From the NCBI GenBank assembly GCA_947498935.1, contig CANMMM010000005.1, positions 1 through 64,000 on the forward strand: DNA of 64,000 nt, read 5' to 3'. Shown here in pieces: positions 52,929-62,430 of this stretch (its first letter is position 1; each line of letters begins with the position of its first letter). The position numbers and the translations under genes are program-made. The notes beneath the pieces were generated by a model. That model had not been told where the DNA came from, did no database searches, and worked only from the letters and a program-made list of their open reading frames with translations. Source of the DNA: an uncultured Aquimarina sp. GTDB taxonomy: Bacteria; Bacteroidota; Bacteroidia; Flavobacteriales; Flavobacteriaceae.

Positions 52929-54062
52929 ATGAAAAAAATGTATGCCCTTACGCTTCTTGCGTTAACTATGAGTATTACCGCTTGTAAAAAAGACGATACT
53001 ACTGTAGAAGAAATTATGGTTACAGAACCTGATCCTACAGATGAAATAGTCCCAGATCCCGTAGACTCTAATACCATAGAAGAAACGATATTAAACCCAG
53101 ACACTGTATCTACCAATCTATTAATAGAGGGTGCTACTAAAAAAGAAGGGGATGCCCCTGAACCAAAGGGAGAACTTTCTTTTTTGTTATCCGATGAGAA
53201 TTCGAACTCTGCCTTTTTAAAAAACGGATTCGAAATCATTTTTACAAAACCAGACAACTACGCGGGTGCTTATTTACAAATTAGTAATAGCAATGACACC
53301 TTTGCTGATGAGTATTGGGATATTCCCCTGAATGCAGGTAAAAAATCTAGTGTTTCTTCTATCAATAAAAAAAACAGCTTTATTTCTAAACAAGTATCCA
53401 ATAAATCGAATAGTTATGATGACGCTATTACTATAAACTTTGAAGATACTATACCTCCAGGCACCTTTTGTTATAACTTATGTATTTATGATACTAATGG
53501 AAATATTAGTGCTCCTATAGAAGTATGTGTAGAAATCGAAGCTTGGGGAGGAAACCCTAATCTTGTAGGCAATTGGGAATTCACTAAAGTAATAGCTCTC
53601 GGAGAAACTTATGAATTAGGTGATCCCTATGATTGTTCTGAAAGTAATATAACATGTAAAGATGGATCAAAAATAACTATTAAAGAAGCTTATTGTTACA
53701 CACATAACTCTTATGTGATTAATTTAAACTCTGACAATACTTTTTCTTTAGTATTAGACGGAACTCTTACAAGTCTTGACTATCCTAATAGTTTAGAGGC
53801 ATGTAGCCCGATATTTGATAATCGTAATGAGATTTATCAATCCAAAGGAAACTGGGCTTATGATGAAGAAGAAAAAAAACTTACTCTTATTGAATTTGAA
53901 TATGAGTCTAACACTGAAGGGGCTGGAATAGAAGAAAATGGAGAAGTCTTTTTCAACGGAGCTATATCATTAACTACCTCTGAATTAACACTAACAGAAC
54001 CATATAGCAATGGAATTATTATAGGCGAAGAAAACCTGTTTTTCTCAAAAAAAATCAATTAA
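52929..54062 (+). CDS. Lipoprotein with lipocalin-like C-terminal domain
   Basis: A 377-residue lipoprotein: lipobox ITAC (mature Cys 19), then KKDDTT and an acidic, Pro-rich spacer (VTEPDPTDEIVPDPVDSNT). The middle part is beta-rich with a Cys pair (TFCYNLCIYD). From about residue 210 the WGGNPNLVGNWEFTKVIAL motif and the tail TSELTLTEPYSNGIIIG match the lipocalin-like layout common in flavobacterial lipoproteins. Ligand or role is unknown. Its promoter motif is shared with two other lipoprotein genes. Confidence 0.85.
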   Translation: MKKMYALTLLALTMSITACKKDDTTVEEIMVTEPDPTDEIVPDPVDSNTIEETILNPDTVSTNLLIEGATKKEGDAPEPKGELSFLLSDENSNSAFLKNGFEIIFTKPDNYAGAYLQISNSNDTFADEYWDIPLNAGKKSSVSSINKKNSFISKQVSNKSNSYDDAITINFEDTIPPGTFCYNLCIYDTNGNISAPIEVCVEIEAWGGNPNLVGNWEFTKVIALGETYELGDPYDCSESNITCKDGSKITIKEAYCYTHNSYVINLNSDNTFSLVLDGTLTSLDYPNSLEACSPIFDNRNEIYQSKGNWAYDEEEKKLTLIEFEYESNTEGAGIEENGEVFFNGAISLTTSELTLTEPYSNGIIIGEENLFFSKKIN

Positions 54063-54078
54063 AACATTGTACTTACGC

Positions 54079-54118
54079 AATAAACAAGGTTATGTATGAA
54101 TACATAACCTTGTTTATT
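54079..54118. terminator. Rho-independent terminator of the lipoprotein gene
   Basis: Nineteen-bp perfect arms AATAAACAAGGTTATGTAT and ATACATAACCTTGTTTATT with a very short loop, 17 bp past the stop codon. Confidence 0.93.
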
Positions 54119-54224
54119 GATTTATACATTTATTTTGATTCTATTCGTCAAACAACTTTTATCTACTATAGATAACTGATTACAAGACAATCTAACAATT
54201 TATCTTCCAATAGAAATTACTTCT

Positions 54225-54311
54225 GCGTTAGGGATAGGAACGGCATCCTTTTTTGTTTTCCTAAAAAAACAAAAAAGATACAGTGGATAGCCCGACCCTT
54301 GGGGAACGCCC
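54225..54311 (+). repeat. GCGTTAGGG repeat copy R8 (subtype B)
   Basis: Forward copy: GCGTTAGGGATAGGAACGGC, CATCCTTTTTTGTTTTCC with AAAAAAACAAAAAAGATAC as an A/T hairpin, then GTGGATAGCCCGACCCTTGG and GGAACGCCC. It resembles the inverse of R7. It lies between the lipoprotein and plsC genes. Confidence 0.87.
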
Positions 54312-54413
54312 TACTATAATTTATAGACCAAACAATTGGCTAACTAAAAATAATATCAGACCTTGCACCTTAATTAGAAGCAAAGCAACTTATTAAATTT
54401 TTGGCTAGTGCAT

Positions 54414-55157
54414 ATGGAGGCTGTAAAAAAGATCATTTCTTATCCGCTGACAATCGTTTTTTACTTATTTTTTGGGGGTACATTGCTCATCTTTCATCCT
54501 ATCCAATGGTTAGGACTGCAACTAGGAGGAGCTAGAGGGCACCAGATAGTGGTTAATTATATGAACCTTTGTTTACTCCGATGCCTACACGTACTAGGGG
54601 TGCGAATCAGTTGTAAAAATGTACACGAACTACCGCTAGATCGTCCAAAGATCGTGGTATCTAATCACCAAAGCATGTTCGACATACCACTGATCTCATG
54701 GCACCTGCATAAACACAGCCCTAAGTTTATTTCTAAAATCGAACTGGGTAAAGGGATTCCGAGTATCTCGTTTAATTTACGACGTGGAGGGCATGCATTG
54801 ATTGATCGTAAAAATCCGAAACAATCGATTCCTACGATTGCAAATTTTGCTTCTTATATTACTGAGAATCGTTTTGCCTCCGTTATTTTTCCAGAAGGCA
54901 CACGAAGTAAGAATGGAAAACCAAAGGCTTTTGCTACAACTGGATTAAAAATCTTGTTTAAAAAAGCGCCTGATGCATTGGTGGTTCCTGTAACAATTAA
55001 TGATAGTTGGAAACTGGTCCGTTTTGGCAGTTTTCCTATGGGAGTAGGCATTCACCTAACATTAGAGGTGCAACCGCCTATAGAACTAAATACAATGAAT
55101 ACTAACGACGTATTGGCTACTGTAGAGGAGCGCATAGTCGCTAGCATAAATACTTAA
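54414..55157 (+). CDS. plsC: 1-acyl-sn-glycerol-3-phosphate acyltransferase
   Basis: Forms phosphatidic acid from lysophosphatidate and acyl-ACP or acyl-CoA. The 247-residue membrane-associated protein has an N-terminal hydrophobic helix (YPLTIVFYLFFGGTLLIF), the catalytic NHQSMFDIPLI (NHX4D), LRRGGHALIDRKNPKQSI, and the acceptor-site FPEGTRSKNGKPKAF. The frame reaches a GTG at 54408; the ATG at 54414 fits. It is followed at 12 bp by the acyl-ACP desaturase gene, and so belongs to a lipid operon. Confidence 0.95.
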   Translation: MEAVKKIISYPLTIVFYLFFGGTLLIFHPIQWLGLQLGGARGHQIVVNYMNLCLLRCLHVLGVRISCKNVHELPLDRPKIVVSNHQSMFDIPLISWHLHKHSPKFISKIELGKGIPSISFNLRRGGHALIDRKNPKQSIPTIANFASYITENRFASVIFPEGTRSKNGKPKAFATTGLKILFKKAPDALVVPVTINDSWKLVRFGSFPMGVGIHLTLEVQPPIELNTMNTNDVLATVEERIVASINT

Positions 55158-55169
55158 ACAAAAAGAGCG

Positions 55170-56177
55170 ATGGCTATAGACAACATTAGATTAGAGGTAA
55201 TGCAGTTATTGGAAAAAAAGATCGAATCGTATATCGATCGTTTTCTGATTCCTGTAGATCAGGTATGGCAGCCTACTGATTTTTTACCTGATTCGCAGAA
55301 TGAAGATACGTTTTTTGAAGAGGTAAAAGAATTGAGAGAACTCGCCAAAGAATTGCCATATGATTTTTGGGTAGTACTGGTGGGAGATACGATCACAGAA
55401 GAAGCGCTACCTACCTATGAGTCTTGGTTGATGGATGTACAAGGAATTAACCAACATGCGGATGATAAAGGCCCTGGTAATGGTTGGTCTAGATGGGTAC
55501 GCTACTGGACTAGTGAAGAAAATAGACATGGCGATACACTGAATAAATATTTATACTTATCAGGTAGGGTAAATATGATCGAGATAGAACGTACGACACA
55601 GCACTTGATCAATGATGGTTTTGACATCGGTACGGATCGCGATCCCTATAAAAACTTTGTATATACTAGTTTCCAAGAATTGGCGACTAATATTTCGCAT
55701 AATCGAGTGGCTAAACTAGCAAAGGGATACTCTAATAAGTCATTGGCTAAAATGTGTAAAATCATTGCGGGGGATGAAATGCGCCATTTCAATGCCTATA
55801 GCGAGTTTGTAAAAAACATATTCGAGGTAGATCCTAGCCAGATGATGATCGCTTTTTGTGATATGATGAAACACAAAATCGTAATGCCTGCACATTTCCT
55901 ACGCGAATCTGGTAATTCGATCGGCAGTGCATTTGAGGAGTTTTCGTATGCAGCACAACGCATCGGTGTCTATACCTCTCAGGACTACATAGACATCATG
56001 AAACGATTGATCGATAAATGGGAAATCGACAAATTGGTAGATCTAACAGATGAGGCAGAAAAGGCTAGGGATTATGTAATGAAACTTCCTGCGCGTATGC
56101 AACGCATCAATGAGCGATTGATTGTACCTGAAAAGATATTTGAGTTCAAGTGGGTAAATCCTGCGATGGTTAAATAA
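55170..56177 (+). CDS. Acyl-ACP desaturase (stearoyl-ACP type)
   Basis: Soluble di-iron desaturase that introduces a double bond in an acyl-ACP. The 335-residue protein has both iron-ligand motifs: TSEENRHGDTLNKYLYLSGR (Glu 116/117, His 120) and GDEMRHFNAYSEF (Glu 203, His 206), plus the conserved YESWLMDVQGINQH and SRWVRYWT. It would make unsaturated fatty acids without a membrane enzyme. Lying with plsC and an HD hydrolase in one unit supports a membrane-lipid role. Confidence 0.95.
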   Translation: MAIDNIRLEVMQLLEKKIESYIDRFLIPVDQVWQPTDFLPDSQNEDTFFEEVKELRELAKELPYDFWVVLVGDTITEEALPTYESWLMDVQGINQHADDKGPGNGWSRWVRYWTSEENRHGDTLNKYLYLSGRVNMIEIERTTQHLINDGFDIGTDRDPYKNFVYTSFQELATNISHNRVAKLAKGYSNKSLAKMCKIIAGDEMRHFNAYSEFVKNIFEVDPSQMMIAFCDMMKHKIVMPAHFLRESGNSIGSAFEEFSYAAQRIGVYTSQDYIDIMKRLIDKWEIDKLVDLTDEAEKARDYVMKLPARMQRINERLIVPEKIFEFKWVNPAMVK

Positions 56178-56197
56178 CCCTATTTTTTGAACTATTG

Positions 56198-56848
56198 ATG
56201 ACGCAAGATCAAATCATTAGTGCTACGACTGATTTTGTAAAAAAACAGTTGAGCAATGCAGAGGGTGGACATGATTGGTTTCATATAGAGCGCGTGTATA
56301 GAACTGCACTGACGTTAGCCAAGACAGAGGCCGTAGATACGTATATAGTCGCTCTAGGAGCTTTATTACACGATATAGCGGATAGTAAATTCCACAATGG
56401 TGATGAAACGGTAGGGCCACGTGTGGCACGCACTTTTTTGACTGAATTAGGAGTAGCTACTGACGTTATTGATCACGTGGTTTTGATTATTGAAAATATT
56501 TCTTTTAAAGGGGGCAATGAACCGACTCATTTTAGCTCTCCTGAATTACACTTGCTACAGGATGCCGATCGACTAGATGCGATTGGAGCGATCGGTATTG
56601 CGCGATGTTTTAACTACGGAGGGTTTAAAAATAGAGCTTTATATGATCCTGTGATTCCTCCCAACTTGCATATGAGTAGAGAGGAATATAAAAAATCGAC
56701 TGCGCCTACTATTAATCATTTCTACGAAAAATTACTCCTCCTCCGCGATCGAATGCATACAGAAAGTGGCAAAAAGATGGCTGCCGAACGACATGCTTTT
56801 ATGGAAAACTTTCTGACGCAATTCTATCGGGAATGGGACGGACAATAA
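56198..56848 (+). CDS. HD-domain phosphohydrolase
   Basis: A 216-residue HD-superfamily hydrolase (YedJ-like). The metal ligands are in GGHDWFHIERVYRTAL, LGALLHDIADSK (HD pair) and LLQDADRLDAIGAIGIARCF (conserved Asp). It most likely hydrolyses a nucleotide or phosphate ester in the cytoplasm; the substrate is unknown. An in-frame TTG at 56195 is rejected for the ATG. It is the third gene of the plsC-desaturase unit. Confidence 0.92.
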   Translation: MTQDQIISATTDFVKKQLSNAEGGHDWFHIERVYRTALTLAKTEAVDTYIVALGALLHDIADSKFHNGDETVGPRVARTFLTELGVATDVIDHVVLIIENISFKGGNEPTHFSSPELHLLQDADRLDAIGAIGIARCFNYGGFKNRALYDPVIPPNLHMSREEYKKSTAPTINHFYEKLLLLRDRMHTESGKKMAAERHAFMENFLTQFYREWDGQ

Positions 56849-57306
56849 TGGTTCTTATTCCTTAGAAAATAGTTAGTAGATCCGCTATAAAGGACATGGC
56901 ATCAAGTATAACATCTAAAATTAGTTTGGCAATAGCGGTCATTGGTTTGTTGTTTTCTGATTTCGTAATAGTTGTATGTGTACTGTTTGCTACAGACTAT
57001 AGCAACTGTATGTAATAGATCATCATCTACTAAGTGATACATCGTATGTAAAACATAACAGCTTTTACCGCCTGTATAAAGTGATTTCATCTTTTTTCCA
57101 ACAATCGACAAAAGTTGAAATATCTTCTACATATTAATGACATTTTGCGGGCATTTGTTACCCTATTTTTTCAAAAAAATTTCATAAAATTCCGTAATAC
57201 CATACTATTCAGCAACTTTCTTGTGAAATAATTTTACTCTAAATTAATTCCTTAACTGGGGTAACATTTTATACTATTACGACACTATATGTATAGAGCG
57301 TTATAA
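56849..57306. other. AT-rich intergenic region after the HD hydrolase gene
   Basis: No gene was seen. It contains the GTAAC-N15-GACAC motif copy 3 at its right end and, at 57157-57185 on the minus strand, GGGTAACAAATGCCC with a GTCAT 15 nt after GTAAC, a weaker relative of the same motif that faces away from any gene. Confidence 0.5.
57258..57285 (+). promoter_or_regulatory. GTAAC-N15-GACAC promoter-like motif, copy 3
   Basis: GGGGTAACATTTTATACTAT continues to TACGACACTA. The motif ends 214 nt before the lipoprotein ATG, but a 163-bp family-2 hairpin lies in between; without it the distance would be about 50 nt, similar to the other two copies. Confidence 0.62.
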
Positions 57307-57469
57307 TGAAGTGGTTAAAACTTTTTTCAATTTGCTATAAAAACGATCTTTTACACTCAAATTTTGCAATTTTTGAGTTCCGTAGCGCTGCTATGCAACT
57401 AAAAAATCACTTTATTTAATCACAAAATCTTGCAATGTTCGCTGAAATCAAAAAAATTACACCACTTCA
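57307..57469 (+). repeat. Family-2 hairpin repeat, copy H3 (complete)
   Basis: Perfect 9-bp terminal inverted repeats TGAAGTGGT and ACCACTTCA at the ends of 163 bp. Inside: TTTGCTATAAAAACGATC, GAGTTCCGTAGCGCTGCTAT and TCACAAAATCTTGCAATG. This is the best-preserved copy and lies in the 5' leader of the lipoprotein gene at 57500. Confidence 0.9.
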
Positions 57470-57499
57470 ATTAATTAGAAAAAATACTATTACAAACTC

Positions 57500-58150
57500 A
57501 TGAAAACAAAAAGAATCCTATCCCTACTACTACTGATTATTTGCACCATGTCTTGTTCTCAAGGTCAAAAATCAAAAGATTTTGATTATGGAAAAATTGA
57601 AGATAACGTATATTCTAATGCGTTTTTTAATTTCAAGATAGACATACCTACAACATGGTCCATCCAAAACAAAGAACAGATTAACAACCTGATAGAGAAA
57701 GGCAAAAAAATAGTTGCAGGGGATAATGAGAATTTAAAGAAAGTATTAGAAGCTTCAGAAATAAATTCTGCATACCTACTCACTATCTTTAAACACGAAC
57801 TTGGTAGTCCAGTAGATTACAACCCTTCACTGATGATCATTGCTGAAAACTTAAAATTATCACCAGGAATAAAAACGGGTGGAGATTATCTATTTCATAC
57901 TAGAAAAATTTTACAACAAACTACTATAAATTATCATACTATAGATGATGATTTTAAACAAGTGGACCTGAATAATCAAGAGTTTTATCAAATGAATGCA
58001 CATGCCACATTAGGAGGAATTGCACTCACACAAAGATATTATTCTACGATTAAAAATGGTTTTTCAATCAATGTTGTCATCTCATTTGCCAACGATGAAC
58101 AGCGAGCTGAACTAGAGGAAATACTAAAATCTCTAGCATTTTCTAAATAA
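57500..58150 (+). CDS. Lipoprotein, PsbP-like fold possible
   Basis: A 216-residue lipoprotein: lipobox TMSC (mature Cys 19), then SQGQKS. The pattern YSNAFFNFKIDIPTTWSI near the start of the mature part and NGFSINVVISFANDE with a final EEILKSLAFSK resembles PsbP/MOG1-type small alpha/beta domains that bind other proteins. This is a weak inference. It is monocistronic with a terminator, and has a repeat element in its leader. Confidence 0.8.
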   Translation: MKTKRILSLLLLIICTMSCSQGQKSKDFDYGKIEDNVYSNAFFNFKIDIPTTWSIQNKEQINNLIEKGKKIVAGDNENLKKVLEASEINSAYLLTIFKHELGSPVDYNPSLMIIAENLKLSPGIKTGGDYLFHTRKILQQTTINYHTIDDDFKQVDLNNQEFYQMNAHATLGGIALTQRYYSTIKNGFSINVVISFANDEQRAELEEILKSLAFSK

Positions 58151-58170
58151 ATTTACACCTCTTCAATAAA

Positions 58171-58205
58171 AAAATCCCTGCTAATGGAAGTCTAGCAGGG
58201 ATTTT
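58171..58205. terminator. Bidirectional terminator between the lipoprotein and atpC
   Basis: Perfect 13-bp arms AAAATCCCTGCTA and TAGCAGGGATTTT around a 9-nt loop, between convergent genes. Confidence 0.9.
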
Positions 58206-58232
58206 AATATCTATATAAAGTAGCGTATATGA

Positions 58233-58511
58233 TTAATCAGCCAATACGATTACTTTATTATCTTTCATTTCGATAGTGCCTGAATTGATCGCTAAAAGGG
58301 TAGCTCCGTTATCACCTTTGGTAAACTTGGCAGCTACTTCTTTGTCTAGCTTCATATCACCATACACTTTTACATTTCCTTGTCCTAATAAGGATACAAT
58401 AGGAGCGTGATTATCTAACATCTGGAATTCTCCATTGATTCCTGGTACTGCTACCGAAGTAACATCTCCGCTAAATAATACGGCTTCTGGAGTTACGATT
58501 TCTAAATACAT
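58233..58511 (-). CDS. atpC: ATP synthase F1 epsilon subunit, short form
   Basis: A 92-residue epsilon subunit, start at the ATG before YLEIVTPEAV. It keeps the N-terminal beta-sandwich (LFSGDVTSVAVPGINGEFQM, LDNHAPIVSLLGQGNVKVYG, LAINSGTIEMKDNKVIVLAD) but lacks the C-terminal helical inhibitory domain, as is usual in Bacteroidota. It follows atpD by 72 bp. The rest of the atp operon is not in the window; atpD-atpC being separate is typical of this phylum. Confidence 0.97.
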   Translation of the reverse strand: MYLEIVTPEAVLFSGDVTSVAVPGINGEFQMLDNHAPIVSLLGQGNVKVYGDMKLDKEVAAKFTKGDNGATLLAINSGTIEMKDNKVIVLAD

Positions 58512-58583
58512 GTGTTTCAATTTTGAATTAAGAATTCATACAGCTATCTATGAGCACTCATGAATTCAGTATTCTGAATTTGA

Positions 58584-60110
<1,527 letters not shown>

Positions 60111-60176
60111 TTAGTATTTAACTATTTCAAAAAGGCTTAACCTCCAACACTTTAAGCGAGACCTTTTTTCAGGCTG

Positions 60177-60184
60177 CAAATATA
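60177..60184 (-). promoter_or_regulatory. Putative -7 element of the atpD promoter
   Basis: TATATTTG on the minus strand fits TAnnTTTG; transcription would start about 78 nt before the atpD ATG. No clear TTG at -33. Confidence 0.5.
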
Positions 60185-60561
60185 GGCTTTTCTTATGAAA
60201 AAATTAACTGCCTCGAAATTTGTTTTTTATTTCTAATCGTCAGCCACTGTTTATGTTTGGTTTCCGAATATTTATACACTACTTTGACAGCATACACAAA
60301 CGAACAACACAACACCTATATTCATCACAAAACACTTGATTACAAATAACTAAACAATACAATTCATTAGTACAAAATGTTCTTTGTTTTCTTTTCTAGC
60401 AACTGCAAAAAATGAAATAGCATAACAAAAACAACTCAACAACATACTGCTTAAAAACAACTGTTCTCATACGCTTAGCATTTAAAAGCATATGAGAACA
60501 ATGACTATTTTATAAATTATGTAGTGATTTAAACCACTACTATGTTAGAAACTGTAGCATA
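60185..60561. other. Intergenic region between glmS and atpD
   Basis: AT-rich with no gene. It holds a hairpin with arms GTTCTCATACGCT and AGCATATGAGAAC (60463-60499), which could end glmS transcription, and a near-perfect palindrome GTAGTGATTTAAACCACTAC (60521-60540) that resembles the ends of family-2 repeats. Confidence 0.5.
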
Positions 60562-62409
60562 CTATTCTACAGTTACAGATTTTGCTAAGTTTCTAGGCTG
60601 ATCTACATTCTTTCCTAACATTACTGCTATATGATACGATAATAACTGTAATGGAATCGTAGTCAACAAAGGTGTCAGAAACTCTATCGTTTCTGGAATT
60701 TCGATAACGTGATCTGCTAATGCTTTTACCGTTTCGTCTCCCTCAGTAACAATTCCTATAATCTTTCCTTTTCTAGATTTAATCTCTTGGATGTTACTCA
60801 CTACTTTTTCGTAATGCCCCTTTTTAGTAGCAATTACTACTACTGGCATTTGCTCATCGATTAGTGCGATAGGTCCGTGTTTCATTTCAGCTGCTGGATA
60901 TCCCTCTGCATGGATATAAGAAATCTCTTTAAGTTTTAATGCACCTTCAAGTGCCACAGGGAAGTTATACCCACGACCTAAATACAAAAAGTTTTTAGCA
61001 TCCTTATAAGTATCTGCGATTTCCATGATATGCTCGTTAGACTCTAACGCTTGTTTCACTTTTTCTGGAACACGCTCTAATTCCTGCAAATAGTAATGGA
61101 AATCACTATTCGTAATCGTTCCTTTTCTTTCTGCTAATTTCAGTGCGATTAATGCTAATACTGTGATTTGCGTAGTAAACGCCTTCGTAGAAGCCACTCC
61201 TATTTCTGGCCCTGCATGCGTATAAGCACCTGCATGCGTCTCTCTAGAGATCGAAGAACCTACTACATTACAAACACCAAATACAAATGCTCCTCTTTCT
61301 TTAGCGAGCTTAATTGCTGCCATGGTATCTGCTGTTTCTCCACTTTGTGAAATAGCGATCACTACGTCATCTTGGTGAATCACTGGGTTTCTATAACGGA
61401 ACTCAGAAGCATATTCTACTTCTACAGGCAATCGTACCAATTCTTCGAAAATATATTCTGCTACCAGACCTGCATGCCATGAAGTACCACATGCTATAAT
61501 GATCACACGCTTCGCATTGAGCAATTTCGCTAAATTATCATCGATTCCAGCCATTTTTACAATCCCTTCCGCCACTCTAATCCTACCTCTATAGGTATCA
61601 CTAATCGCATTCGGCTGCTCATAAATTTCCTTGAGCATGAAATGATCATATCCGCCTTTTTCAATCTGCTCTAGATTGATTTTCAATTCCTGAAGATACG
61701 GATCTACTAGACTATCGTCTTGTATTTTTCGTACTTTCACTCCTTTTTTACGACTGATGATCGCCATTTCGCCATCCTCTAAATAGATCGCATTGTTTGT
61801 ATACTCAATAAATGGAGAGGCGTCAGAAGCTACAAAGTATTCATCTTCACCAACCCCAATGGCCAATGGACTTCCTAGTCTAGCTACTACAATTTCATTA
61901 GGCTTCGTTCTATCGAATACAGCAATAGCATACGCCCCAACTGTTTGGTTCAATGCTTTCTGTACTGCCTTTCCTAATTTTAATCCTTCTTTGGTCTTTA
62001 CATCTTCTATCAGATTCACCAATACTTCCGTATCCGTTTCTGATGTAAAGGTATATCCTCTATTTGATAGCTCTTTTTTAAGCGCTTCATAATTTTCTAT
62101 AATTCCATTATGGATAATCACCAGATCTCCAGAATTAGAATAATGCGGATGTGAGTTCACATCATTTGGGACCCCGTGTGTTGCCCATCTCGTGTGTCCT
62201 ATTCCTATAGTTCCATCAGTAGCAATTTCACTTTCTAGTCGTTGTTCTAAATCTGCTACTTTTCCTTTGGTTTTAGACAATTGAATATCTTTCCCATCAT
62301 ATAATGCGATCCCAGCTGAATCATACCCTCTGTACTCTAATCTCTTTAACCCTTTTAGGACGATTGGATATGCTTCTCTATGACCGATATAGCCTACTAT
62401 TCCACACAT
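60562..62409 (-). CDS. glmS: Glucosamine-6-phosphate synthase (isomerizing)
   Basis: Converts fructose 6-phosphate and glutamine to glucosamine 6-phosphate for cell wall and LPS synthesis. The 615-residue protein starts MCGIVGYIGHREAYPIVLKG with the catalytic Cys after Met, GHTRWATHG in the glutaminase domain, and two SIS domains (ACGTSWHAGLVAEYIFEELV, SQSGETADTMAAIKLAKERG) and a C terminus NLAKSVTVE. It lies 21 bp after the DUF4270 gene, typical flavobacterial order. Confidence 0.99.
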   Translation of the reverse strand: MCGIVGYIGHREAYPIVLKGLKRLEYRGYDSAGIALYDGKDIQLSKTKGKVADLEQRLESEIATDGTIGIGHTRWATHGVPNDVNSHPHYSNSGDLVIIHNGIIENYEALKKELSNRGYTFTSETDTEVLVNLIEDVKTKEGLKLGKAVQKALNQTVGAYAIAVFDRTKPNEIVVARLGSPLAIGVGEDEYFVASDASPFIEYTNNAIYLEDGEMAIISRKKGVKVRKIQDDSLVDPYLQELKINLEQIEKGGYDHFMLKEIYEQPNAISDTYRGRIRVAEGIVKMAGIDDNLAKLLNAKRVIIIACGTSWHAGLVAEYIFEELVRLPVEVEYASEFRYRNPVIHQDDVVIAISQSGETADTMAAIKLAKERGAFVFGVCNVVGSSISRETHAGAYTHAGPEIGVASTKAFTTQITVLALIALKLAERKGTITNSDFHYYLQELERVPEKVKQALESNEHIMEIADTYKDAKNFLYLGRGYNFPVALEGALKLKEISYIHAEGYPAAEMKHGPIALIDEQMPVVVIATKKGHYEKVVSNIQEIKSRKGKIIGIVTEGDETVKALADHVIEIPETIEFLTPLLTTIPLQLLSYHIAVMLGKNVDQPRNLAKSVTVE

Positions 62410-62430
62410 AGTTGTTTGTTTGTTTTTTGG

